Shown here: one piece after another, positions 1 to 8,106 of the stretch
Layout: each line of letters opens with the position of its first letter
How positions within the stretch are numbered: position 1 is the stretch's first letter
Origin: Vulcanimicrobiota bacterium
GTDB lineage: Bacteria > Vulcanimicrobiota > Vulcanimicrobiia > Vulcanimicrobiales > Vulcanimicrobiaceae
Assembly (NCBI GenBank): GCA_027306785.1
Contig: DAHUZB010000028.1
Span: forward strand, 1 to 64,000
DNA length: 64,000 bases
Reading direction: 5' to 3'
Made by a program: the position numbers and the translations under genes
The notes under the pieces: model-generated
The model's database searches: none
What the model was told of the DNA's origin: nothing
Seen by the model: only the letters and a program-made list of their open reading frames with translations

Positions 1-1
1 C

Positions 2-268
2 TTCGAACCCCAAGGAGTTTCCGGCGTGGTCGTGCTCGCCGAGTCGCACATCTCCATCCACACGTGGCCGGAACTCGGCTACGCCGCGATGGATTTCTAT
101 ACGTGCGGAGACCACACCGACCCATGGCTCGCCTGCGAGTATGCCGCGAAGGCGCTCGACGCAAGCAGCATGCTGACGACCGAAGTGAAGCGCGGCATCG
201 CGCAGCCCGGCGGGCACTTCACGCACGTCGTCACCCGCGATCACGAGACCACCGCGCTCTCGGCCTAA
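2..268 (+). CDS. speD: S-adenosylmethionine decarboxylase, C-terminal part (5' end outside window)
   Basis: This is the C-terminal 88 residues of prokaryotic AdoMet decarboxylase, which makes the aminopropyl donor for spermidine synthesis. The reading frame is open from base 2, so the gene begins upstream. The fragment contains the self-cleavage site in [12 protein letters not shown]: the Ser codon at 44-46 becomes the pyruvoyl group, with the His of IHTWPE and the Cys codon at 104-106 (YTCGD) as the expected processing and catalytic residues. The usual family length is about 120-135 residues, so roughly 40 are missing. A hairpin with a T-rich tail follows at 292. The aminopropyltransferase gene speE lies 2 kb downstream beyond an S53 peptidase gene. 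Confidence 0.93.
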   Translation, partial: FEPQGVSGVVVLAESHISIHTWPELGYAAMDFYTCGDHTDPWLACEYAAKALDASSMLTTEVKRGIAQPGGHFTHVVTRDHETTALSA

Positions 269-291
269 CCGCCGACGCGACCCTATCGGAC

Positions 292-328
292 GAGGCGCTC
301 CGCAGCACGCGGGGCGCCTCATCGTTTT
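292..328 (+). terminator. Rho-independent terminator after speD
   Basis: GAGGCGC at 292-298 pairs exactly with GCGCCTC at 314-320 across a 15-nt loop and is followed by ATCGTTTT. A second T run lies at 340-347. It fits the end of the speD transcript. Confidence 0.6.
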
Positions 329-457
329 CCGGCGTCTGTCTTTTTTTGCGTTCGGCTCGCATGCCTCGCAAAGAGGTTGCGACGGAAGTGGCCAACCTGG
401 GCCATTCCGCTCATGCCGATCATGGGCGTGCCGACGTTACGACGAAGTGGAGATCTG

Positions 458-2221
458 ATGGAACGGCGTTTCGGTGTACGGATTCTCGGAGCTGCGGCCG
501 TTGCGGCCTGTGCGCTACTCGTTGCATGCGGCGGAGGAGGGGGTGGCGGTTCGAGCATTCCGAGCGGCGGCGGAACGCCGACGCCCGTGACGAGCACGAC
601 GCCGTCGCCCACGCCCGCCGCGTCGCTCGTCCCGGGCACCGATCCCACGCTGCCCCCGCATTCGGCCTCGACGAGCGGATGGGGGCCACAGGACGTCGCG
701 AACGCATTTCAGTTCCCCGTCCAGAGCGGCTACAACGGCAAGGGGCAGACGATCGCGATCTTCGGCGATATGTCGCCCGCGCAGGCGGACATCACCCAAT
801 ACCTCACCTACTTCAACGCGGCCGGTGCCGCAACCGGGAGTTTCACCGTCGTGCCGGTCACGGGCGGCAGCACCACCGGCGACCCGGGCGGCCTCGACGA
901 AGGGACGCTCGACGTCGAAACGGTCGCGGGGCTCGCCCCGGGGGCGAACATCCGCTACTATTCGGTGCCGACCACGCTCTCGGATCAGGACTTCATCAAC
1001 GCGTACAACGCGGTGCTGCAGGATGCAACGCAGTACAACATCCACGTCTTCAACATCTCGTACGGCGGCTGCGAGGCGTACCAAGGCGTCGACTACACGA
1101 ATCCGGATCACTCCGTGCTCGCGCAGCTCGCCGCGGCCGGAATCGCGGTCGTGGCCTCCTCCGGCGATCAGGGCAACGAGTGCGGCAATCCCGTCGCGGC
1201 CACTCCGGCCAACGTGCCCGGCGTGAACTATCCGGCGTCCGACCCCAACGTTATCGGCGTCGGCGGGACGCAGACGACCACCTCGATCGCAAGCACGCTC
1301 GCTTGGAACGACGCCGTCAACGCAAACGCCGGCGGAGCCAGCGGCGGCGGTGTTTCCGTCGTCTTCACGCCGCCCCCCTCGCAGATCGGCGTTGCGGGCT
1401 TCGCCTCACAGAGCATGCGCAACGTCCCTGACATCGCGTTTCCGGCGGTGGGCGTTGCTCTCTTCGTGGGCGGCACCGGCCGCCAACTCAAAGACGGCAC
1501 CTCATGGAGCGCTCCGCAGGCTGCCGCGCTGCTCGCCGAGATCGACGAATACTGCGGCGGTTCGATTTCGCCGAGCTTTGCATCCCCGCAATCGCTCTTC
1601 TATCTCGCGTACGCGCGCTCGCCGCAAGCCTTCGTCGACGACATCGGCAACAACAATAACTACCTGAACAACACCGCGCCGTCGTATACCGCGAAGGCCG
1701 GTCCCGACAACGTCACCGGACTCGGCGAACCGCTCGGTGCGCGCGTGGCGGCCACGCTCTGCCCGAACCGCACGCCGCAGATCGTCGCTCGTTCGATGGC
1801 GCTGCCGATATCGGCAGCCTACGGCCCGTCGCACGACTTCGTGCTGAACAACGTGCCGCGGCTCCCGGGGCTGAGCGATCTCGGCGAGCGTGCCGCGGCC
1901 GCGCCCACGCGCGTGGTGCTCGTCATGCGTGCCACGCCGACGATGGCGAGCGATCTGCAGTCGGTCGCCGCGAAGCTGCGCGAGGCGGGCTTCGACGTGA
2001 CCTCGGCGAGCGGCATGGTGATCGATGCGACCGCTCCCGCCGCGACGCTCGCATCGTACTTCCGCACGTCGCTGCACGAGTACGCTCAGCCCGGTGCCGG
2101 GACGCGCTACGCCAATGCGGCGAAGATGACGCTGCCGGCCGCGATCGCGCCCTACGTGCAGAGCGTCGTCGCCGACAACCTGCGGATCGCGCGCCCGATG
2201 CTGGAGCGCGCGCACCCGTAG
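458..2221 (+). CDS. S53 family (sedolisin/kumamolisin-type) serine-carboxyl peptidase, lipoprotein, with C-terminal prodomain-like region
   Basis: A predicted exported endopeptidase of 587 residues. The ATG at 458 is chosen because it opens directly into a lipoprotein signal (ALLVAC then a Gly-rich linker); 27 further in-frame codons upstream do not look like protein. The catalytic domain runs from about residue 65 to 440. The Glu-Asp pair is E148 and D152 (EGTLD), the oxyanion Asp is D237 (SSGDQG) and the nucleophile is S349 in GTSWSAP. A calcium-site-like segment (DDIGNN, then AGPDNVTGLG) follows. Most family members carry the Pro-kumamolisin prodomain before the catalytic domain. Here the catalytic domain starts almost directly after the lipobox, and a segment resembling the second half of that prodomain sits at residues 483-583. 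The gene separates speD from speE. Confidence 0.9.
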   Translation: MERRFGVRILGAAAVAACALLVACGGGGGGGSSIPSGGGTPTPVTSTTPSPTPAASLVPGTDPTLPPHSASTSGWGPQDVANAFQFPVQSGYNGKGQTIAIFGDMSPAQADITQYLTYFNAAGAATGSFTVVPVTGGSTTGDPGGLDEGTLDVETVAGLAPGANIRYYSVPTTLSDQDFINAYNAVLQDATQYNIHVFNISYGGCEAYQGVDYTNPDHSVLAQLAAAGIAVVASSGDQGNECGNPVAATPANVPGVNYPASDPNVIGVGGTQTTTSIASTLAWNDAVNANAGGASGGGVSVVFTPPPSQIGVAGFASQSMRNVPDIAFPAVGVALFVGGTGRQLKDGTSWSAPQAAALLAEIDEYCGGSISPSFASPQSLFYLAYARSPQAFVDDIGNNNNYLNNTAPSYTAKAGPDNVTGLGEPLGARVAATLCPNRTPQIVARSMALPISAAYGPSHDFVLNNVPRLPGLSDLGERAAAAPTRVVLVMRATPTMASDLQSVAAKLREAGFDVTSASGMVIDATAPAATLASYFRTSLHEYAQPGAGTRYANAAKMTLPAAIAPYVQSVVADNLRIARPMLERAHP

Positions 2222-2258
2222 GCGGCGCTCGCAGTCGCGGCGAACCTTCGAGCCCGCT

Positions 2259-3149
2259 ATGCCGAAGACCGAATACTGGCAGTGGTATGTCGAGGAGTCC
2301 GCTCCCACCGAACAGCACCACCACGCCGTCGATCACGTCTTTTACGCCGGACGCTCCGAGTTTCAGCAAGTCTCCGTGATCAGCACGCCGGTCTTCGGCA
2401 AGATGCTGATCCTCGACGGCGACACGCAGAGTTCGCAGCACGACGAAAAGATCTACCACGAGACGCTGGTGCACCCCGCGCTCGCGGGCGCTCGCGACCG
2501 GCGCGACGTGCTCATTCTGGGCGGCGGCGAAGGCGCCACGCTGCGCGAGGTGCTACGTCACCCCGACGTGAAGCGCTGCACGATGGTCGATATCGACGGG
2601 CTGGTCGTCGATCTCTCCAAGCAGTATCTGCCGGAATGGTCGGCGGGCGCCTTCGATGACCCGCGCGCGCGGGTGATCGTGGGCGACGCGCTCGCGTTCA
2701 TGCGCGAGGATCGCGATCGCTACGGCGTGATCGTTTCCGATCTCACCGAGCCGCTCGAAGACTCGCCGAGCAACATCCTGTTCAACAACGACGTCTTCGG
2801 GCTCATCAAGTCGCGCTTGGCCGACGACGGCGTCTACGTTCTGCAAGCGAGTACCACCGCGTTCCACAACCTCTCGCTGCACTGCAAGATGGCGCGCACG
2901 CTGCGGCAGCACTACCGCTACGTCACCACCTTCTCGCATCACGTGCCGGCCTTCGATACCGAGTGGGCGTTCCTGGCCTGCAGCGACAGCGTGGATCTCG
3001 CCGCGCTCGATCCCGCCGCGCTCGATGCCTACTGCGGCAAGCTGCGGGGCCAGAATTTCTTCTACGACGGGCAGACGCACCGGCGGCTTTTCTCGCTGCC
3101 GCTCTACCTGCGGCGGGCGCTCGCGGCCTCAGGCCCCGTCTTCTCTTAA
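2259..3149 (+). CDS. speE: Polyamine aminopropyltransferase (spermidine synthase family)
   Basis: A cytosolic enzyme of 296 residues that transfers an aminopropyl group from decarboxylated AdoMet to an amine and releases methylthioadenosine. The nucleotide-binding motif is GGGEG at residues 88-92, and the catalytic Asp is D161 in VSDLTEP. The N-terminal beta-domain signature is LILDGDTQSSQHDEKIYHE (residues 50-68). The acceptor cannot be read from sequence: putrescine or agmatine are both possible, and the decarboxylase gene at 40813 looks like an agmatine producer. It starts 37 bp after the S53 gene with no clear Shine-Dalgarno sequence. The methylthioadenosine product would be used by the phosphorylase encoded at 47697-48494. 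Confidence 0.93.
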   Translation: MPKTEYWQWYVEESAPTEQHHHAVDHVFYAGRSEFQQVSVISTPVFGKMLILDGDTQSSQHDEKIYHETLVHPALAGARDRRDVLILGGGEGATLREVLRHPDVKRCTMVDIDGLVVDLSKQYLPEWSAGAFDDPRARVIVGDALAFMREDRDRYGVIVSDLTEPLEDSPSNILFNNDVFGLIKSRLADDGVYVLQASTTAFHNLSLHCKMARTLRQHYRYVTTFSHHVPAFDTEWAFLACSDSVDLAALDPAALDAYCGKLRGQNFFYDGQTHRRLFSLPLYLRRALAASGPVFS

Positions 3150-3194
3150 TGTCATAGACGGCGCAGCCCGATCCGGCTACGCTTCCGGAGGCCC

Positions 3195-3656
3195 ATGACG
3201 CACGATTTTGCGGAAGCTCCCCATCGCTGGGAGAAGGAAAAGTCGCACTTCGTCAAGCTGCTCGACCTCAAGCTCGAGAAGGTCGAGCGCGGACGTGCGG
3301 TGATGCGCATGCCGTTCCGCCCCGAGATCGCGAACGGCGCGGGCGCGGTGCACGGCGGCGCGATCGTGAGCCTGTGCGACACGGTCTTTTACGTGGCGCT
3401 CGCATCCGTGTACGGACGCGAGCAAGATACCGTTACCGTGGCCCTGCAATGCAACTTCCTGGCTCCGGCCCTGCCGCCGCACGATCTCATCGCCGAGGCG
3501 ACCGTGCTGCGCTCCGGTCGCCGCATCTGCTACGGCGAGGTGCAGGTGACGAGCAACGGCAAGCTCGTCGCGCACGCCACGCTCAACTTCCTCAACACCT
3601 ATCCCGACGAGAAAACGCCGCGCGCGGCGCTCCATTCGAAGGACGACATGTCATGA
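3195..3656 (+). CDS. PaaI-type hotdog thioesterase
   Basis: A 153-residue single hotdog-fold protein of the PaaI/YdiI thioesterase family, which hydrolyses acyl- or aryl-CoA esters in the cytosol. The family signature is visible as NGAGAVHGGAIVSLCDT (residues 46-62), with the HGG turn before the long hotdog helix, and a typical final strand (ATLNFLNTYP). Its stop overlaps the gcvT start as ATGA, so it is probably translationally coupled to the glycine cleavage operon. The substrate cannot be told from the sequence; nothing known links such thioesterases to glycine decarboxylation. Confidence 0.82.
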   Translation: MTHDFAEAPHRWEKEKSHFVKLLDLKLEKVERGRAVMRMPFRPEIANGAGAVHGGAIVSLCDTVFYVALASVYGREQDTVTVALQCNFLAPALPPHDLIAEATVLRSGRRICYGEVQVTSNGKLVAHATLNFLNTYPDEKTPRAALHSKDDMS

Positions 3657-4756
3657 CCGCATCCACCGATCTGCGGCGCACCGCGCTGTACGACGAACAC
3701 GTGCGCCTGGGCGCGCGTATGGTTCCCTTCGCCGGCTTCTCGATGCCGGTGCAGTACACGGGCGTGCTGCGCGAGCACGACGCGGTGCGACATCGCGCCG
3801 GGCTCTTCGATCTCTCGCACATGGCGCAGTTCGTGCTCGAAGGACCGAACGTCGCGGAGTGGGCCGAGACGCTCACGATCAACGCCGTGGCCTCGATGAA
3901 GCCGATGCAGGCGCGGTACAACATCTTTTGCAATCCGCAAGGCGGCGCGCACGACGACACGATCTTCTATCGCTTGGAGAATCGCTGGCTGCTCGTCGTC
4001 AACGGCGCGAACGCGGAGAAGATGTGGGAGCACATCAACGCCAATCGCGCCGAGAACGTGCACCTCACGAATCTGCACGGCCGTAGCGCCTTGATCGCGA
4101 TTCAGGGGCCGAAGTCGGTCGAGATCCTGCAGCCGCATACGAACGTGGATCTCGCGAACGTGAAGTATTACTTCTGCGCCGAGGGCACCGTGTACGGGCA
4201 TCCCGCGGTGATCGCGCGCACCGGTTACACCGGCGAAGACGGCTTCGAGCTCTTCGTCGACGGCGCGCACGCATCGGAGATCTGGAACGCGCTACTACGC
4301 GATCACGAAGGCGACGGGCTGGAAGCCTGCGGTCTCGGGTCGCGCGACGTACTGCGTCTCGAGGCCGGGATGCCGCTCTACGGTCACGAGCTCACCGAGG
4401 AGATCACGCCGGTTCAGGCGGGGCTGCAGTGGGCGCTCAAGACGGCGAAACCCGAGTTCATCGGCCGCAATGCCCTGATCGAGCAGATGGAGCGCGACGA
4501 GTACCCGCGCATCGTCGGTCTCGTGATGGAGGGCCGCGTGCCGGCTCGCGAAGGCTATAAGGTGTTCCTCGGCGACCGAGAGGTCGGCGAGGTGCGTAGC
4601 GGCTCGATGGCCCCGTCGGTCGGGGGCAAGAACATCGCGACCGCGCTCGTCGCCAAGGAAGCCGCAACCGTGGGCACCGTGCTCGCGGTCGAGATTCGCG
4701 GAACCAAACACGAGGCGACCGTGGTGCAACAACCGTTCTACAAACGCGCGAAATAA
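3653..4756 (+). CDS. gcvT: Glycine cleavage system T protein (aminomethyltransferase)
   Basis: A 367-residue cytosolic aminomethyltransferase that moves the methylene carbon from aminomethyl-lipoyl GcvH to tetrahydrofolate and releases ammonia. The start is the ATG at 3653 inside the ATGA overlap; it gives the canonical N-terminus (LRRTALYDEHVRLGARMVPF). Family features include GLFDLSHMAQ near residue 48, ARTGYTGEDGFELF in the folate-binding region and GSMAPSVGGKNIATALV near the C-terminus. Length is normal (about 360-370). It heads a complete gcvT-gcvH-gcvPA-gcvPB set. No glycine riboswitch-like leader is visible before this operon. Confidence 0.97.
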   Translation: MTASTDLRRTALYDEHVRLGARMVPFAGFSMPVQYTGVLREHDAVRHRAGLFDLSHMAQFVLEGPNVAEWAETLTINAVASMKPMQARYNIFCNPQGGAHDDTIFYRLENRWLLVVNGANAEKMWEHINANRAENVHLTNLHGRSALIAIQGPKSVEILQPHTNVDLANVKYYFCAEGTVYGHPAVIARTGYTGEDGFELFVDGAHASEIWNALLRDHEGDGLEACGLGSRDVLRLEAGMPLYGHELTEEITPVQAGLQWALKTAKPEFIGRNALIEQMERDEYPRIVGLVMEGRVPAREGYKVFLGDREVGEVRSGSMAPSVGGKNIATALVAKEAATVGTVLAVEIRGTKHEATVVQQPFYKRAK

Positions 4757-4779
4757 CGTCAGGATCAAGGAGAAGACAC

Positions 4780-5160
4780 GTGGCGCAGCCCGAAGGCCTG
4801 CTGTACAGCAAAGAACACGAATGGGTGAAGATCGAGGGCGACACCGCGCTCGTCGGCATCACCGACTACGCCCAAAACTCGCTCGGCGACATCGTCTACG
4901 TCGAGCTGCCGCGCGTCGGTAAGGCGATCTCGCAATTCGGCAACGTCGGCGTCGTGGAATCGGTCAAGGCCGTTTCCGATCTGTTCACGCCGATCGGCGG
5001 TGAAGTGCTCGAGATCAACGACACGCTCGAAAACGATCCGGCCGCCGTCAACCGCGATCCATACGGCGCGGGCTGGCTCTTCAAAGTCAAACTTGCCGAC
5101 GCGAACGAGAAGAACAATCTGCTCTCGGCCGCCGACTACGAGAAGATCGCAACCGAATAA
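4780..5160 (+). CDS. gcvH: Glycine cleavage system H protein (lipoyl carrier)
   Basis: A 126-residue lipoyl carrier that shuttles the aminomethyl intermediate between the P, T and L proteins. The lipoylated residue is K63 in VVESVKAVSD. The start is GTG at 4780, supported by AAGGAG about 8 bases upstream. The N-terminal EGLLYSKEHEWVKIEG and the C-terminal NPYGAGWL-type element (here RDPYGAGWLFKV) are both standard. No gene for the dihydrolipoyl dehydrogenase (L protein) or for lipoate attachment is in the window. Confidence 0.97.
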   Translation: MAQPEGLLYSKEHEWVKIEGDTALVGITDYAQNSLGDIVYVELPRVGKAISQFGNVGVVESVKAVSDLFTPIGGEVLEINDTLENDPAAVNRDPYGAGWLFKVKLADANEKNNLLSAADYEKIATE

Positions 5161-5187
5161 TCCCTCTCCCCGCAGGATGACCGCATA

Positions 5188-6549
5188 GTGTACACGCCGC
5201 ATACGCAGGCCGACATTCGAGCGATGCTCGACGCCATCGGCGTCGGCTCGCTCGACGAGCTGCTTGCCGTTCCCGACGCCGTCGCGCTCAAAGCCGAGCT
5301 CGATATCGTTCCCGCGCTGCCGGAGTATCAAATCGCGCGCCGCTTCGAGCACATGGCCGCGAAGAACACCGGCGTCGACGCCATCTCGTTCTTGGGCGCG
5401 GGCGCGTATCGCCACTATGCGCCGCCGGCGATCGCGACGCTCGCGATGCGCGGTGAATTCCTGACCGCGTACACGCCGTACCAGGCCGAGGTCTCGCAAG
5501 GCTATCTGCAGGCGATCTACGAGTGGCAGAGCTACATCTGCCTGCTCACCGGCATGGATATCGCGAACGCTTCGGTGTACGACGGCGCGACCGCGCTCGC
5601 CGAAGGCGCGATCATGGCGATCAACGCGAACGGACGCAAGAAGCTGCTCGTCTCGCGTGCGGTCGATCCGAACTATCGCGCGGTCCTCAAGACCTACTGC
5701 GACGGTCTCGATGTGGAGATCGACGAGCTTGCCTACACCGCCGAGGGCACGACCGATCTCGCGGCGCTGAAAGCCGCCGTCGAGAGCAAGCAGTACGCCG
5801 CGGTCGCGCTGCAATCGCCCAACTTCTTCGGGAATATCGACGTGCTCGCCGCCGATGCGCTCGCCGCGGTACGCGAGAGCGGCACGGTGCCGATTGCGGT
5901 GATCTCCGAAGCGATGTCGCTCGCCGCGCTCGCGACGCCCGCATCGTGGGGCGCGGAGATCGTGGTCGGCGAAGCGCAGAGCTTCGGCGTCGCGCCCGCC
6001 TACGGCGGCCCGTACGTCGGGTTCATCGCCGCGACCAAGGAGCACATGCGTCGCATCCCGGGCCGCTTGGTCGGCAAGTCGGTCGACAACGAGGGCCGCA
6101 CCGCCTACGTGCTCACGCTGCAGGCGCGCGAACAGCACATTCGCCGCGAACGCGCGACGTCGAACATCTGTACCAATCAGGCGCACTGCGCGCTGATCGC
6201 GACGATCTATCTCGCGCTGATGGGCAAGACCGGCCTGCGCGACGTCGCCGCGCTCAATCTCGAACGCTCGCGCGAACTCGCGACCGCGGTCTCCGCGATC
6301 GCGGGCGTGGATCTGAAGTTCGCGACGCCCTTCTTCAACGAAGTCGTCGTCGACGTGCACCAGCCCGCGAGCGCGGTGCTCGCGAAGCTGCAGGAGCGCA
6401 ATATTCTCGGCGGCGTCGATCTCGGGCGGTTCTACCCCGAGCTCTCGACCTGCATCCTGATGAACGCGACCGAGCTCACCTCGAGCGGTGAGATCGAGGC
6501 GCTTGCCACGGCACTCTCCGAGGTGGTCCATGTCCACGCTAACGTCTAA
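5188..6549 (+). CDS. gcvPA: Glycine dehydrogenase (decarboxylating) subunit 1
   Basis: The 453-residue N-terminal half of a split P protein, the PLP enzyme that decarboxylates glycine and loads the lipoyl arm of GcvH. Split P proteins are the usual form in Firmicutes, Thermotoga, archaea and many deep-branching phyla. Characteristic segments are FLGAGAYRHYAPPAI near residue 70, TPYQAEVSQGYLQAI near 92 and RERATSNICTNQA near 320. The start is taken as GTG at 5188, with a weak GGATGA element upstream. It overlaps gcvPB by 20 bp, consistent with coupled translation of the two subunits. Confidence 0.96.
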   Translation: MYTPHTQADIRAMLDAIGVGSLDELLAVPDAVALKAELDIVPALPEYQIARRFEHMAAKNTGVDAISFLGAGAYRHYAPPAIATLAMRGEFLTAYTPYQAEVSQGYLQAIYEWQSYICLLTGMDIANASVYDGATALAEGAIMAINANGRKKLLVSRAVDPNYRAVLKTYCDGLDVEIDELAYTAEGTTDLAALKAAVESKQYAAVALQSPNFFGNIDVLAADALAAVRESGTVPIAVISEAMSLAALATPASWGAEIVVGEAQSFGVAPAYGGPYVGFIAATKEHMRRIPGRLVGKSVDNEGRTAYVLTLQAREQHIRRERATSNICTNQAHCALIATIYLALMGKTGLRDVAALNLERSRELATAVSAIAGVDLKFATPFFNEVVVDVHQPASAVLAKLQERNILGGVDLGRFYPELSTCILMNATELTSSGEIEALATALSEVVHVHANV

Positions 6550-8086
6550 CGATCTCGCACTGAACGCGGCGCCGCCGCTGATCTTCGAACTCGGGCAAGA
6601 GGGCCGCGCCAACCGGTACGTCGAGGAAGGCAAGCCGCTCGAGCAGTTCTTGCCGAAGACGCTGCTGCGCGACGATCTGCCGCTACCCGACAATAGCGAA
6701 CTCGACGTGGTGCGTCACTTCACGCAACTCTCGCAGCGCACGTTCGGTATCGATCTGGGCTTCTATCCGCTCGGCTCGTGTACGATGAAGTACAACCCGC
6801 GCATCAACGACGCGATGGCGAGCAAGCGCGAGTTTGCACAGTTGCATCCCTACACGCCCGACGAGTTCTCGCAGGGCGCGCTGCAGGTGATGTACGAGTT
6901 GGAGCGCTCTCTCGCGTCGCTCTTCGGCATGGCCGCGTTCAGCCTGAATCCGTCGGCCGGAGCGCACGCCGAACTCGCCGCGCTTTTGATCGCGAAGAAG
7001 TACTTCAAAGACCGCGGCGAGACGCGTCGCGATAAGGTGATCGTCCCCGATACCGCGCACGGCACCAATCCCGCGTCGGCGGCGATGTGCGGCTTCAAGG
7101 TGATCAGCCTTCCCTCCGATGAGCGCGGCCGCGTGAGCGTCGAAGAGATCAAGAAGGTGCTCGGCGACGATACCGCCGTCTGCATGATGACCAACCCGAA
7201 CACGCTCGGCCTCTTCGAAGATCACATCCACGAAATCGCCGCGGCGGTGCACGAAGTCGGCGGTCTGATGTACTACGACGGTGCGAACGCAAACGCCATC
7301 ATGGGCAACGTGCGGCCGGGCGACATGGGCTTCGACCTGATGCACCTCAACCTGCACAAGACGTTCACGATTCCGCACGGCGGCGGTGGCGCGGGCCACG
7401 GCCCGGTCGGCGTTGCGGCGCACCTGGTGGAGTATCTGCCGACGCCGGTCGTGCGAGCCGCCCTTCGACAAGCTCAGGATGACACGCGGGCTCAGGATGA
7501 CACGCGGGCTTCCCAAAATGGGCGGCCGCTTGCGCCGAGCGATACGATGACGTTTTCGCTCGATTTCGATCGGCCCAAGTCGATCGGGCCGATGCGCTCG
7601 TTCTGGTCGAACGTCGCGCACGCGGTGCGCGCGCTTTCGTACATGTATGCGAATGGCGCGGATGGACTGAAGAAGGTCTCGCAGCTCGCCGTCCTCAACG
7701 CGAACTACGTCCGCGTGAAGGTCGCTGATTTCTTGGAGACCCCGTACCCCGAGATCTGCCGCCACGAGTTCGTCGCCTCCGCCCAAGAGCTGAAAAAGGC
7801 GACCGGCGTGAAGGCGCTCGACATCGCGAAGTCGCTGCTCGATCACGGCATGATGGCGCCCACGATGTACTTCCCGCTCATCGTGCCCGAGTGCCTGATG
7901 ATCGAGCCGACCGAGACCGAGTCGAAGGAGACGCTCGACCACTTCATCGCCGTCTTGCGCGAGATCGTCGAGACCGCGCGCAAGGAGCCCGAGACCGTGA
8001 TGGCCGCCCCGGTCACGACGGTCGTCGGCCGCGTCGACGAGACGCGCGCCGCCCGCCAACCGAACTTGAAGTGGGAGCCGGCGTAA
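6530..8086 (+). CDS. gcvPB: Glycine dehydrogenase (decarboxylating) subunit 2
   Basis: The 518-residue PLP-binding half of the split P protein. The PLP lysine is K277 in NLHKTFTIPHGGGG. The ATG at 6530 is inside the end of gcvPA and gives the expected N-terminus (PLIFELGQEGR). Other landmarks are FYPLGSCTMKYNP, SAGAHAELA and DTAHGTNPASA. It looks slightly longer than typical because of a low-complexity stretch around residues 311-335 that includes a short tandem DNA repeat. This lies between the glycine-rich active-site loop and the FDRPKSIG segment, so it is probably a surface loop and the protein remains in frame. Confidence 0.96.
   Translation: MSTLTSNDLALNAAPPLIFELGQEGRANRYVEEGKPLEQFLPKTLLRDDLPLPDNSELDVVRHFTQLSQRTFGIDLGFYPLGSCTMKYNPRINDAMASKREFAQLHPYTPDEFSQGALQVMYELERSLASLFGMAAFSLNPSAGAHAELAALLIAKKYFKDRGETRRDKVIVPDTAHGTNPASAAMCGFKVISLPSDERGRVSVEEIKKVLGDDTAVCMMTNPNTLGLFEDHIHEIAAAVHEVGGLMYYDGANANAIMGNVRPGDMGFDLMHLNLHKTFTIPHGGGGAGHGPVGVAAHLVEYLPTPVVRAALRQAQDDTRAQDDTRASQNGRPLAPSDTMTFSLDFDRPKSIGPMRSFWSNVAHAVRALSYMYANGADGLKKVSQLAVLNANYVRVKVADFLETPYPEICRHEFVASAQELKKATGVKALDIAKSLLDHGMMAPTMYFPLIVPECLMIEPTETESKETLDHFIAVLREIVETARKEPETVMAAPVTTVVGRVDETRAARQPNLKWEPA
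7461..7510 (+). repeat. REP-like repeat in coding sequence, with two perfect 18-bp tandem units
   Basis: The block begins CCCTTCGACAAGCTCAGGAT, the core of a palindromic-type repeat found in the intergenic regions of many bacterial genomes. It continues as two perfect copies of CTCAGGATGACACGCGGG at 7473-7490 and 7491-7508. Eighteen bases equal six codons, so the duplication adds AQDDTR repeats without breaking the gcvPB frame. The opposite strand reads as the familiar VILSLSKG translation of this repeat. Confidence 0.75.
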
Positions 8087-8106
8087 GGGACTCGCGCCGC
8101 CTCTTT

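Noticed and set aside
3150-3194. Glycine riboswitch before the gcv operon
   Set aside because: The gap before the thioesterase gene is only 45 bp, and the following genes overlap, leaving no room for a riboswitch.
4765-6693. Very long open frame on the minus strand opposite gcvH and gcvPA
   Set aside because: It is Arg/Asp/Val-rich antisense composition typical of high-GC codon bias and lies fully opposite clearly conserved genes.
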